The notes beneath the pieces were generated by a model that saw only the letters and a list, made by a program, of their open reading frames with translations, was not told the origin of the DNA and made no database searches. The position numbers and the translations under genes are program-made. From Planctomycetota bacterium (GTDB lineage: Bacteria; Planctomycetota; UBA8108; UBA1146), in assembly GCA_015664425.1 (NCBI GenBank), contig DQQH01000277.1, forward strand, positions 1 to 37,923: DNA of 37,923 nucleotides, in the 5' to 3' direction. Below, piece by piece: positions 1-7,702 of this stretch. How positions within the stretch are numbered: the stretch's first letter is position 1; each line of letters opens with the position of its first letter.

Positions 1-708
1 GCCCTCGATGAAAGGGTAGAGTCTGTTTCTGGCGAAGATGGCCATGCGATTCACGATGGGCTCACCCCTGGCCCCGGGAAATACGCCGTTGTCGCTTCCG
101 GATTTCGCGAGGTTGCCGTCGACATCCTCATCCCCGCTAGCCGCACCCTGGTGCGCAAGCCGATCTTCCTCGAGAGGGCACCGACGTGGTCCCTCGAAGT
201 GGTCGATCCCGAGGGGAAGGCGATGCCAGAGGCCTTTGTGATCATCCGTCGCGATCGTGACCCCATCGTCTCGGCCCGGGCAAAAGAGAAGGAAAAGTTG
301 CAGGTTCTCGACCCCACCAGGACCTATTCGATCGAGGTTTCAGCGGAGGGCTTTGCCAGGGTGCGAAAATCACTCGAGATCGATGCCGATGGCTCGACCA
401 CTCTCGGTGTCCAGTTGATGCGAGGGGGGCGGATCAGTGGCAGAATGCTCGACTTCAGGCAACAGCCGGTGCCAGGGGCGCAAGTCCTTATCAGCAGCCG
501 CAACTTGCCTCCCGGAGATAAACCCGTCGCTCGCCTGACCACCACCGCCCGCGATGGCTCCTTCAGAACCACCCGCTTCGCCCCCGGTTCCTACCGGGTG
601 CAGATGAGCACCCCTCGACTCGGCAGGGTTTCTGTCGACATCGTCATTCGCGATGGCGAGGACAGTATCCTCGGCAATATCGTTCTCAAGCCCCCCGGCG
701 GCGGCTAG
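1..708 (+). CDS. Carboxypeptidase regulatory-like domain protein, C-terminal part
   Basis: The reading frame is open from the first base of the window, so the gene starts upstream and only its last 235 codons are seen; the GTG at 151 in the ORF track is probably internal. The C-terminal ~90 residues look like a carboxypeptidase regulatory-like (CarboxypepD_reg, transthyretin/CNA-B type) beta-sandwich: GGRISGRMLD, then VPGAQVLI, then DGSFRTTRFAPGSYRV. An earlier copy seems present around WSLEVVDPEGKAMPEAFVII. Such domains usually repeat in secreted or surface proteins and mediate adhesion or extend stalks. No enzyme motif is visible. The gene converges on the TolB-like gene, with four bases between the stops. 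The family call is fairly secure; the function of the whole protein is unknown. Confidence 0.75.
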   Translation, partial: ALDERVESVSGEDGHAIHDGLTPGPGKYAVVASGFREVAVDILIPASRTLVRKPIFLERAPTWSLEVVDPEGKAMPEAFVIIRRDRDPIVSARAKEKEKLQVLDPTRTYSIEVSAEGFARVRKSLEIDADGSTTLGVQLMRGGRISGRMLDFRQQPVPGAQVLISSRNLPPGDKPVARLTTTARDGSFRTTRFAPGSYRVQMSTPRLGRVSVDIVIRDGEDSILGNIVLKPPGGG

Positions 709-712
709 CCGA

Positions 713-1831
713 TCAGTTCACCCAGTCACAGATGAAGACGTTGGTCTCGCCGTCCTCGCGGTGATGTCGGTTGGAACACCAGACCATCTTCTTGCCATCG
801 GGGGAAAACATCGGAAAACCATCGAACTCGGAGGCAAAGGTCACCTGTTCGAAGTTTTTGCCATCGATACCTACAATAAAGAGATCGAATTCCCGTCCCT
901 TTGCATCTCCCATGTTGGAAGCGAAAATGATGCGCTCTCCGTCTGACAGGAAGAATGGGCAGAAGTTTGCCGCGCCGTTGTCGGTGATCTGGCGCTGGTT
1001 CTTCCCATCGGCATCCATCACAAAAATGTCCATCTTGGAGGGACGCACCAGGCCGGCCTCGAGTAGTCGCTGGTAATCGGCAAGCTCTTCCCCCTCGGGA
1101 TGGCGCGCCCGGTAGACGATCTTCTTCCCGTCGGGAGAATAGAAAGGGCCGCCATCGTAGCCAGGGGTGGCGGTCAATCTGACAACATCGCTGCCATCGG
1201 AATTCATCGAATAGATGTCGAGGTCGCCATCGCGGGTCGAGGTGAAGACGATGCGGCTGCCATCGGGAGAGAGGGTCGCCTCGGCATCGTAGCCGGGGCT
1301 GCTAACGATGGTCGTCGGCTCTCCACCAGCAGCGCTGGCGGTGAAAACGTCGTAGCTGTCGTAGATGGCCCAGACGTAACCCTGTGACCGATCGGGAGGC
1401 GGCGGGCAGTCGGCGCTTTCCAGGTGAGTCGAGGAGTAGAGGAGGGTGCTGTCGTCGGGGTAGAGAAAGTATGCGCAGGTGGTGCGTCCCAGGCCGTTCG
1501 AGATCTGCCTCAACCCGCTTCCATCGCTGTTCATCGTGTAGATCTGGTCGCAGTCGTGGGGGGGCCTCTTCGACTGGAAGACCAACTGGCTGCCATCGGA
1601 GGAGAAGTAAGCCTCGGCATTCTCACCCCCATCGGTGAGCTGAACGATGTTCCGCAGGTGTCTCTCGAGGGGATGAGAGGGGCGCGCGATCGCCGTCGAG
1701 GCGGCAAGGTTGCCGGATTTTGGCCGGGTAGCGGGTCCCCCCGCCTCCCCGGGTGCTGGCATGCGCTGGCAGGAAGGGCAAAAGAACATCAGGAGCATCA
1801 CCGCGATCGTGGACACAAGAGCCGTTTTCAC
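713..1831 (-). CDS. TolB-like beta-propeller lipoprotein (PD40 repeats)
   Basis: The 372-residue product starts at a GTG preceded by a good Shine-Dalgarno sequence (AGAGGAG, 7 bases away). The N-terminus is a signal peptide, a hydrophobic run ending MFFCPSC, giving a plausible though imperfect lipobox with Cys21 as the lipid-modified residue. From about residue 65 on there are at least five PD40/WD40-like blades of the TolB family, each with a [YFL]SPDGxxIVF core and a following D[IL][YF]xMNxDG strand (SPDGSRIVFTSTRDGDLDIY, YSPDGKKIVY, FSPDGKKMVW). The protein therefore probably folds as a beta-propeller anchored to a membrane facing the periplasm. Classical TolB sits beside tolA/pal; no such genes are here, so this is a TolB-like paralogue rather than TolB proper. 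The specific ligand is unknown. Confidence 0.8.
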   Translation of the reverse strand: MKTALVSTIAVMLLMFFCPSCQRMPAPGEAGGPATRPKSGNLAASTAIARPSHPLERHLRNIVQLTDGGENAEAYFSSDGSQLVFQSKRPPHDCDQIYTMNSDGSGLRQISNGLGRTTCAYFLYPDDSTLLYSSTHLESADCPPPPDRSQGYVWAIYDSYDVFTASAAGGEPTTIVSSPGYDAEATLSPDGSRIVFTSTRDGDLDIYSMNSDGSDVVRLTATPGYDGGPFYSPDGKKIVYRARHPEGEELADYQRLLEAGLVRPSKMDIFVMDADGKNQRQITDNGAANFCPFFLSDGERIIFASNMGDAKGREFDLFIVGIDGKNFEQVTFASEFDGFPMFSPDGKKMVWCSNRHHREDGETNVFICDWVN

Positions 1832-1902
1832 GCTGTTTCTCCTCTCACGACCATAGCGACCGAACTCTAGATTGCTTGGCGTTCGAAGGCAAGCGGGCCA
1901 AG

Positions 1903-2334
1903 ATGGTTTGCAAAGGGGGAGAAGTGCACTCAGAGACGTTGATTATCGACACTCCGGGGCCAGGGCTTCATGAAATCAGCCGTGAGGTCGCAGATCTCGT
2001 CTCGCGGTCGGGGGTCACCGAGGGGCTCTGTTCTCTCTTCATCCAGCACACCAGCGCCAGTCTGGTGATCCAGGAGAATGCCGACCCCTCCGCCAGCCGC
2101 GACCTCGAGGAGTGGTTCGGGCGGATTGCCCCGGAGAACCACTCGAGTTACACCCACACCGCCGAAGGCCCCGATGACATGCCTTCCCATCTGCGCAGCG
2201 CGGTCACCCAAACCTCCGAACAGATTCCAGTCGCAGGTGGCCGCCTCGCTCTCGGCACCTGGCAGGGGATTTTTCTCTTCGAACATCGGCGCCTGCCCCA
2301 CCGCCGCAAGATCATCGCCAGGGTGTGGTCATGA
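1903..2334 (+). CDS. yjbQ: YjbQ/UPF0047 family protein
   Basis: The product matches the YjbQ (UPF0047) family, small trimeric proteins of about 135-140 residues; E. coli YjbQ is reported to have thiamine-phosphate-synthase side activity. Diagnostic stretches are LFIQHTSASLVIQENADPS, the HTAEGPDDMPSHLRS segment and GTWQGIFLFEHR near the C-terminus, with the conserved histidines of a metal-binding pocket. The ORF track begins far upstream at 1753, inside the divergent gene's leader. I chose ATG 1903 (143 residues). GTG 1924 would give 136 residues, closer to the family length, and lies just after a purine-rich AAGGGGGAGAA. The stop overlaps the next ATG by four bases, so the two ORFs are probably translationally coupled. 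Family call good; physiological role uncertain. Confidence 0.8.
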   Translation: MVCKGGEVHSETLIIDTPGPGLHEISREVADLVSRSGVTEGLCSLFIQHTSASLVIQENADPSASRDLEEWFGRIAPENHSSYTHTAEGPDDMPSHLRSAVTQTSEQIPVAGGRLALGTWQGIFLFEHRRLPHRRKIIARVWS

Positions 2335-2615
2335 ACCGCCAACAGATTCTGGTGGCGTGCCACGATGCCGTCCTCCGCCAGGAAACCTTCGACCGCATCG
2401 GCGCTCTCGGATATCGCGTCGATGCCGTCGGTGACCGCGAGGCCCTCTCCAAGAGGCTCGAGAAAGAGACCTACGACCTCATCGTTCACGATGAACCCCT
2501 CTCTCCCGGCGACCACTGTTCATCGGGAGCGATCCTCGTCGAGGCACAGCTCCTCGCCGACGGCGCCGTCTTCGAGGAACGTGTTGGGATGGAACTGGCA
2601 GGAGCGGGGGACTAG
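2331..2615 (+). CDS. Truncated receiver-like protein
   Basis: This 94-residue ORF starts at an ATG overlapping the yjbQ stop (ATGA). Residues 1-60 resemble the first half of a response-regulator receiver domain: a beta1 strand QQILVAC, acidic residue D12, helix 1 ending in GYRVDAVGD, helix 2 EALSKRL, and strand 3 DLIVHD with D54 at the phospho-acceptor position followed by PLSPGD. The second half of a receiver (the Thr/Ser and Lys switch residues of strands 4 and 5) is missing; after residue 60 the sequence no longer looks like a receiver. It may be a decayed gene, a frameshifted remnant or a genuine short protein. I could not recover the missing half in another frame downstream. The coupling to yjbQ suggests it is translated. 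Confidence 0.5.
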   Translation: MNRQQILVACHDAVLRQETFDRIGALGYRVDAVGDREALSKRLEKETYDLIVHDEPLSPGDHCSSGAILVEAQLLADGAVFEERVGMELAGAGD

Positions 2616-2795
2616 GCCCTGGCGGTTGGGCTTTCGAACAGTTACCGATCGGGGTGGAGGTCATCCTTCAGGCATGCCGTCGCCAGGTCGCACCCCGAGG
2701 ATCACCGTCGGGGAAAGATGGGGAGGCGCGCTCCCGTCGAGGCAACATCGGTAGCACCCTGATTGAGAATCTCTTCCGTCCCCCCTCCCTCGCAC

Positions 2796-2816
2796 ACCTC
2801 TGCGGGTAGCAGAGGT
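2796..2816. other. Perfect hairpin between converging genes
   Basis: An 8-bp perfect stem (ACCTCTGC / GCAGAGGT) with a 5-base loop lies 24 bases beyond the 3' end of the XPB operon and about 180 bases beyond the plus-strand receiver-like ORF. Neither strand has a T-run after the stem, so it is not a classical intrinsic terminator. It could still act in termination or mRNA 3' protection. I see nothing else in the 2616-2839 gap. Confidence 0.35.
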
Positions 2817-2839
2817 CAGTGGTGGCGCAAAAACCTCGA

Positions 2840-3523
2840 TCAGTTGCCTGGGTCAAGGCCGCGCAGAAACTCGACGAGGTCTTCGCGATGAAAGCGATCC
2901 GCTTCACGCATCTCCTCGAGGAGGGGGGAGAGGTTCGCCAGGGGAACGATGCCCCCCCAGGTGGCGATGTCCTCGATGAAGAGCTGGCGTCTGTCCTTGA
3001 GATAGCACTCGATTCGCAACTGGTGTTGCTCCTGCTTCCCCTGGGCGGGCAACTGCAGCCTCAGCCCGATCGCCCTGGCGGGCCGACCAAAGACTCTCAA
3101 CTGGTCGTCATGAACCTGAAGGGCGTGCTCTGCGAGCCAGCGACTCGAATCACCGCCATCCCCGAGGGACATCGTCGAACGTTGGGTTCCGACCCGCGCG
3201 ATGAGTACCTGGAGCGGCTGGAATTTCTCCCGGGCAGCGATAAGGACCGCTTCGACACGACGGGAAAACCACTCGAGACTGCTGTTGGGGTCATCTTCGT
3301 TAAAAGTGATGCGATCGCGGCCGAAACTGACCCGTGAAACGGATCCGCTGTCCCCATCGATCTTTTCGAGGCGCGCCCCATCGGGCTGACGGATGAAGTT
3401 CTCGTAGTCGCAGGTCGAGGATACCTCGACGTACATACTCCTGAGAAGATCGACGGAGTGCTGAATGGGGGGATGGACGAAGACGACGGAGCGACCAAGG
3501 GTGCGAGGGTCTCCCAGCATCAT
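2840..3523 (-). CDS. Uncharacterised protein in the XPB operon
   Basis: I do not recognise this 227-residue protein. It is soluble, with no signal peptide or membrane segment. Its pattern is strand-rich, with a long amphipathic helix (SLEWFSRRVEAVLIAAREKF) leading into LQVLIARVGTQRS, then further strands (ALQVHDDQLRVFG, RAIGLRLQLPA, QLRIECYLKDRR) and a C-terminal helix with many acids. This arrangement faintly recalls the TIGR04255 family, but that is a guess from pattern only. Its ATG overlaps the stop of the XPB-partner gene (ATGATGA), so it is translationally coupled and probably made in proportion to it. It is the last gene of the operon. In archaea XPB is paired with the nuclease Bax1; I see no clear nuclease motif here. 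Function unknown; a role with XPB is inferred from position only. Confidence 0.6.
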   Translation of the reverse strand: MMLGDPRTLGRSVVFVHPPIQHSVDLLRSMYVEVSSTCDYENFIRQPDGARLEKIDGDSGSVSRVSFGRDRITFNEDDPNSSLEWFSRRVEAVLIAAREKFQPLQVLIARVGTQRSTMSLGDGGDSSRWLAEHALQVHDDQLRVFGRPARAIGLRLQLPAQGKQEQHQLRIECYLKDRRQLFIEDIATWGGIVPLANLSPLLEEMREADRFHREDLVEFLRGLDPGN

Positions 3524-5541
3524 TGCTCCTCTGGCTCGAGATGTAATTCCTCGTTCTGCTCCTCGCGCACGAGCCAGCCTGCTTTGCGAAGATCCTCGAC
3601 CACCGGCGGCGAATCGGTCTGGGGTCCACGTGCTGAACAGCCGATAACAACGATCGCGTCCTCGCCAGCAGCACGATATTCGAGTCCTCGATCGTCGAGT
3701 ATCGATCGCAACTGTTTTATCCGATCGGGGCGCAGACCCGCGAAGGTGATGGAGGGGCGAATGACCACCCAGTCGAGGTCGCGTCCCCAGTCACGGATCG
3801 AGACAACCACTGGTTCGGGAAGGGGATGGTCGGCGGCTTCCACCAGGAGTTCCTGGATCTCGGAGAGGGTGAGTCCCGATCGGATGCCCCGTCTCATCGA
3901 TTCTCTCGTCACCCGGTATCGCCGTATCCGCTCCGCCGATTCGCGATCGGCAAAGCGAGACAGCTGCAGTTCGAGTCGCATCCCCCGAACACCCTCGGTG
4001 ATCAACATGATCTCGAAGTCGGGATTGACCAGGATGCGACACTCTCTGGCGCTTCTCTCGATACCGAGCAATTCCTGCCCGAGGGCGGTGATCCTGAACG
4101 CTGCCAGCCGACCATCGGTAATGCCCACCTCGCAGGCTCCCAGCAGTAGCATCCGGTTGACCACCCAGTACATCAGGTCGGTGCCGAGGCGATCGAAACT
4201 GCACTGCAACCGTTCCCGGGAGAAATCCTCCTCGCGACGTTGTTGCAGGGCGCCCTGGACGTCTCGTTCTTCCAGCTCCAGAAGATAGGTCGAGACGGAA
4301 AGATCGATGAGCCCATCGATGGAAAGCCACTCCTCGGAGGGGCGCTCGGTGAGAATGTTCAGGAAGATGCGTCGAAGAACTTCCTGATGGAAACTCCACC
4401 GGTCTCCCTTGCTTTCCTCTAGGAAACGCTGCAGCAGGATCTCCGCTTGTCCCATCAGGTCGAGCTTGCGCCAGTTCCGCAGCCGATCGTCATGGACCCT
4501 CAGTTGGTCAGCAAAGTTCTCCACCAGCCCGAGACGGATGGTCTGCAAAAGAACCCGCTTCACCGGGTCGCCGTCGATGTGATCGGCAATCCTCGGCAGG
4601 CAGAGAACGCCCCTCAGCGACTGGGAGAGGCGCTTGGGAACACGGCCATCTCGGGTGAGATTGGTCGCCTTTCCTTCGAGGCGAGCTGAAGCCCGGTCGA
4701 TATCGATGAGCAGGTCGACGCCGACCTCGATCACGGTGTCGGGATCCACCTGAGGGGGGAGAGAGGCGATCGCCTGGCGCTGGATCCACTCCTGAAAGAT
4801 GATGAGGGAAGGTTCGGCCAGAGAGATTCCGAAATCTCTGAGAGAAACCGCACCAATCGTGCCGATTCCTGCTTCCTCGAGGGTTTCACGCCAGTCGGGA
4901 TCGGCCAGGGTGCACTCCCTGTCAGCATCTGCCAGCAGCGCGGCAACCCCCGAGGTGTCGCTGTCGATGACACCGCAATTTTCAAGGGCGATGCGGCAGA
5001 GACCCCTGAGGACATCATCCTCGAGGGCCTCGATCCGCAGGTCGATCCCGAGGCCCTCGAAGTCGATTTCGAAGGGGAGCCGCTTCTGGCTCAACTGATC
5101 TGCCGGGGCGATGGACTCGCCGCTAATGTCGAGAATCCGGCTGAGATGGCTGGCGAGTTCTTCAGGAATTTCCAGGGTGTCGGCGGAACCGCGCTCCTTG
5201 CCGGAGCGCTTTCTCTCGATGAACCCCCGTTCTGTGAGCATCCTCTGGCAGCTGTCGATCTCGACCTTGGTGGCACCTCGCTGTTCGAGAATCACCTGCA
5301 CTTCTCTCGCCTGAACCTGGCACCCCGGACGACCGAGAATAGCGCTGATGAAGGTCCGCTGTGTCCGGCTCAGGCGAGCCACCCGTTCGTCGATTCCAGT
5401 GCCGGAGATCAGGGCCTGGGAAACTCGCCCCTCCAGTTCATCGCGGGTGCTCTGCACCGACTCTCCGGGCAACCAGAACTGGTGGATTGTCTGCAATTCT
5501 GCTTTTCGAAGCCGGTTGAGAAAACTGTCGACACCACTCAT
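3520..5541 (-). CDS. XPB-partner protein with Helicase_C_3 (XPB/Ssl2-like) domain
   Basis: The 673-residue protein ends in a domain typical of helicase-associated proteins coded beside bacterial XPB (Pfam Helicase_C_3, XPB/Ssl2-like). It begins near residue 500 with CRILVNPDFEIMLI and continues through SRFADRESAERIRRYRVTRE, a helical stretch and a strand DLDWVVIRPSITFAGL. No Walker A or DExH motif is present, so it is not itself a helicase. The N-terminal ~500 residues look mainly helical, possibly winged-helix repeats. The track start at 5562 overlaps the upstream gene by 25 bases; I prefer ATG 5541, which overlaps the XPB stop by four bases (ATGA). Mycobacterium tuberculosis shows a comparable pair beside its XPB gene (Rv0861c/Rv0862c), as I recall. 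Likely an XPB cofactor. Confidence 0.75.
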   Translation of the reverse strand: MSGVDSFLNRLRKAELQTIHQFWLPGESVQSTRDELEGRVSQALISGTGIDERVARLSRTQRTFISAILGRPGCQVQAREVQVILEQRGATKVEIDSCQRMLTERGFIERKRSGKERGSADTLEIPEELASHLSRILDISGESIAPADQLSQKRLPFEIDFEGLGIDLRIEALEDDVLRGLCRIALENCGVIDSDTSGVAALLADADRECTLADPDWRETLEEAGIGTIGAVSLRDFGISLAEPSLIIFQEWIQRQAIASLPPQVDPDTVIEVGVDLLIDIDRASARLEGKATNLTRDGRVPKRLSQSLRGVLCLPRIADHIDGDPVKRVLLQTIRLGLVENFADQLRVHDDRLRNWRKLDLMGQAEILLQRFLEESKGDRWSFHQEVLRRIFLNILTERPSEEWLSIDGLIDLSVSTYLLELEERDVQGALQQRREEDFSRERLQCSFDRLGTDLMYWVVNRMLLLGACEVGITDGRLAAFRITALGQELLGIERSARECRILVNPDFEIMLITEGVRGMRLELQLSRFADRESAERIRRYRVTRESMRRGIRSGLTLSEIQELLVEAADHPLPEPVVVSIRDWGRDLDWVVIRPSITFAGLRPDRIKQLRSILDDRGLEYRAAGEDAIVVIGCSARGPQTDSPPVVEDLRKAGWLVREEQNEELHLEPEEQ

Positions 5542-7217
5542 GTGACGACCTCCTCCTCGCACTCCTCGATCTCGTACTGGTAACCCTGCTCCATCAGAAA
5601 GCGCTGACGACGAACGGCGAAGTCCTGGTCGCGGGAGTCGCGGGTTACCAGGGAGTAGAACGAGGCCGATCGTCCGTCAGACTTCGGCCGCAGGACCCGA
5701 CCCAGCCTCTGGGCTTCCTCCTGGCGAGACCCGTAGGTTCCCGAAATCTGAATCGCCACCGATGCGTCGGGGAGATCGACAGCGAAATTGCCGACCTTGC
5801 TGACGATCAGAACTCCCAGTTCCCCCTCGCGGAAAGCTGAGTAGAGCTCCTCTCTCTCATCCTGGGGGGTGTGGCCGGTGATCAGCGGCGCCCCGATCTC
5901 GAGGGCAACGGCGCGAAGCTGTGCGAGGTATTGCCCGATGACCAGGATTCGGTCCTCCTTGTGTCGTTTCAGGAGGGATTTGAGTTTTTCGAGTTTTCGT
6001 GGGTTTTCCGAGGAGATTCTGAAGCGATGGCGGCGGTCCGCCGAGATGTACTGCTCCCGGTCGGTCTCTGGCATGTCCATCCGGACCTCGACGCACCGAA
6101 CCTGAGCGATGAAACCCTCCTTTTCGAGGTCTCTCCAGGGCATGTCGTAGATGCGCGGACCGATCAGGGTGAACACCTCATCTTCGCGACCGTCTTCCCT
6201 CACCAGGGTTGCGGTGAGACCCAGTCGTCGACGAGCCTGGATCTCTGCGGTAAAGCGGAAGACTGGGGCAGGTAGCAGATGCACCTCGTCGTAGATGATC
6301 AGCCCCCAGTCGTGAGCGGCGAAAAGATCGAGATGGGTGAAGTCCTCCGTCTTGCTGTTGCGGTGCGCCATGATCTGGTAGGTCGCAATGGTGACGGGCG
6401 CAATCACCTTTTCCTTTCCGGAGTACTCCCCGATCTGATCCGGTTGAAGCGTCGTTCGTGCCAGCAACTCCTTGCGCCACTGACGCACTGCCGTGATGTT
6501 CGGAGCGAGTATCAGGGTCTGACAGCGAAGTTGGGAGATGAGCCCCATTCCGACCAGCGTCTTGCCAGCGCCGCATGGGAGAACAACAACACCCGATCCT
6601 CCCCCACCACCCTGGTCTTCGAAGAACGCCTTGACCGATGCTTCCTGGTAGGGACGCAGGGAAAAATTCTCATCTGTCGGCATCTCGATGTCGAGAGTGG
6701 CCCCGGTACGAAAACCAGCGCGGTCTATCAGCGGGTACCCGACTCGAATCATCGCAACCTTCAACGCCCCTCGGTTTCCCGGATCGATATCGAAGGTGCC
6801 GTCCCCGCGGGGTTGATTCAGGAGGGACGCGAGGGAGTTTCTTCCGGCCAGTTGGCCGAGGATGTCGTCGTCACCGTTGGTCGGGCGGAGAACGAGCCCC
6901 TCCTCTTCCCGTACCAGCTCGAGGCGGCCGTAGTCCTCGAGGGCCTTGTGGATCTTGTCGAGGAGCGCTTTTGGCACCGGATAGCGGGCGTTTTCCTCGA
7001 GGAGGTCGATGATTTCTTCTTCGGACCACCCCGACTGGGCTGCGTTCCAGAGGGATATCGGCGTGATTCGATATTCGTGGAAGTACTCTGGGCTCTTCTC
7101 CAGATGGCAAAAGGCAGCGAGATGATGACGGAGGGGCTGGGACGAGGGGTGTTGAACCTCGAGTAGCAAAGTGCCGTCGCTTTGCACGATGAGTGCTTTT
7201 GTATCGGTCGGCATCAC
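5538..7217 (-). CDS. Bacterial XPB-type DEAH-box DNA helicase
   Basis: The 559-residue protein is a superfamily 2 helicase of the XPB/Rad25 type. The N-terminal ~125 residues form the bacterial XPB damage-recognition-like region (LIVQSDGTLLLEVQHP, EYRITPISLWNA, YPVPKALLDKI). Then follow the Q-like LRPYQ, Walker A LPCGAGKT (213-220), Walker B DEVH (310-313), motif III GLTAT (333-337), the XPB-specific RED motif (R340-E-D342), and motif VI QRLGRVLRP (503-511). XPB proteins open DNA in nucleotide-excision repair or transcription-linked processes; in bacteria a 3'-5' helicase role in repair is expected. It leads the three-gene operon. The first codon is GTG 7217, with AGGA nine bases upstream; ATG 7214 follows immediately. 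All catalytic motifs are intact. Confidence 0.93.
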   Translation of the reverse strand: MMPTDTKALIVQSDGTLLLEVQHPSSQPLRHHLAAFCHLEKSPEYFHEYRITPISLWNAAQSGWSEEEIIDLLEENARYPVPKALLDKIHKALEDYGRLELVREEEGLVLRPTNGDDDILGQLAGRNSLASLLNQPRGDGTFDIDPGNRGALKVAMIRVGYPLIDRAGFRTGATLDIEMPTDENFSLRPYQEASVKAFFEDQGGGGGSGVVVLPCGAGKTLVGMGLISQLRCQTLILAPNITAVRQWRKELLARTTLQPDQIGEYSGKEKVIAPVTIATYQIMAHRNSKTEDFTHLDLFAAHDWGLIIYDEVHLLPAPVFRFTAEIQARRRLGLTATLVREDGREDEVFTLIGPRIYDMPWRDLEKEGFIAQVRCVEVRMDMPETDREQYISADRRHRFRISSENPRKLEKLKSLLKRHKEDRILVIGQYLAQLRAVALEIGAPLITGHTPQDEREELYSAFREGELGVLIVSKVGNFAVDLPDASVAIQISGTYGSRQEEAQRLGRVLRPKSDGRSASFYSLVTRDSRDQDFAVRRQRFLMEQGYQYEIEECEEEVVT

Positions 7218-7702
7218 TTCAAATTATCCTCGTCCCGGGTGCGCGCCTTGATGCGCTTGCGGGCAGGCACGGCAATGAGCGCCTTGGCTCACGCCGGCAT
7301 CGACTCGAGTCGATGCAATGCAGCCGTCCCGGGTGCGAACTGGTTAAGTCGCTAAGTAATTATTACTCAAGCCCAAATTTGAATGAGATGAAGCCCCCAA
7401 GCCTCCCCCTGGCTAGCGAAGTTCTACAGGAAGGTCTCCTGTAAAAAGTTTGGTTGAGTCCTGCTATGTAAGAGTCCTGTCACCCTGGCGAGAGTCTTGT
7501 TCCCCCCTTTACCTCGCCAGAAGAAAGTTCACCCGGCTGTTGGTAACCCAATTGTAGGCTCCAGCAGACCACAGGCTTTCATCAGACCTCAGACTCTACG
7601 GTTAATAATCCGAAGGTATGCCATCATCCGGGCTGTAATTCCAGTCCCGCTCCGATCGCCGACATGGCGGGTGCGATCTTCGACCTTCTACGGGGCCAGG
7701 GA
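7218..7702. other. 485-bp intergenic region between gyrA and the XPB gene
   Basis: No credible gene is seen on either strand; the plus-strand ORF 7497-7910 is a shadow of gyrA. The region is more AT-rich than its surroundings around 7345-7385. It contains two perfect inverted repeats: TACAGGA/TCCTGTA at 7425-7443 (5-base loop) and CTGGCGAG/CTCGCCAG at 7485-7520 (20-base loop). Neither is followed by a T-run in the direction of gyrA transcription. The word GAGTCCTG occurs twice near 7456-7480. The XPB promoter should lie here, but no convincing -35/-10 pair was found. A small RNA cannot be excluded. Confidence 0.5.

Noticed and set aside
7342-7370. Minus-strand TTGAGT with TTAACC 17 bases downstream as an XPB promoter
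   Set aside because: The spacing is ideal but the -10 box matches only two of six bases, so support is too weak.
7425-7443. TACAGGA/TCCTGTA hairpin as a gyrA intrinsic terminator
   Set aside because: On the minus strand the T-run precedes the stem instead of following it, and it is 260 bases past the stop.
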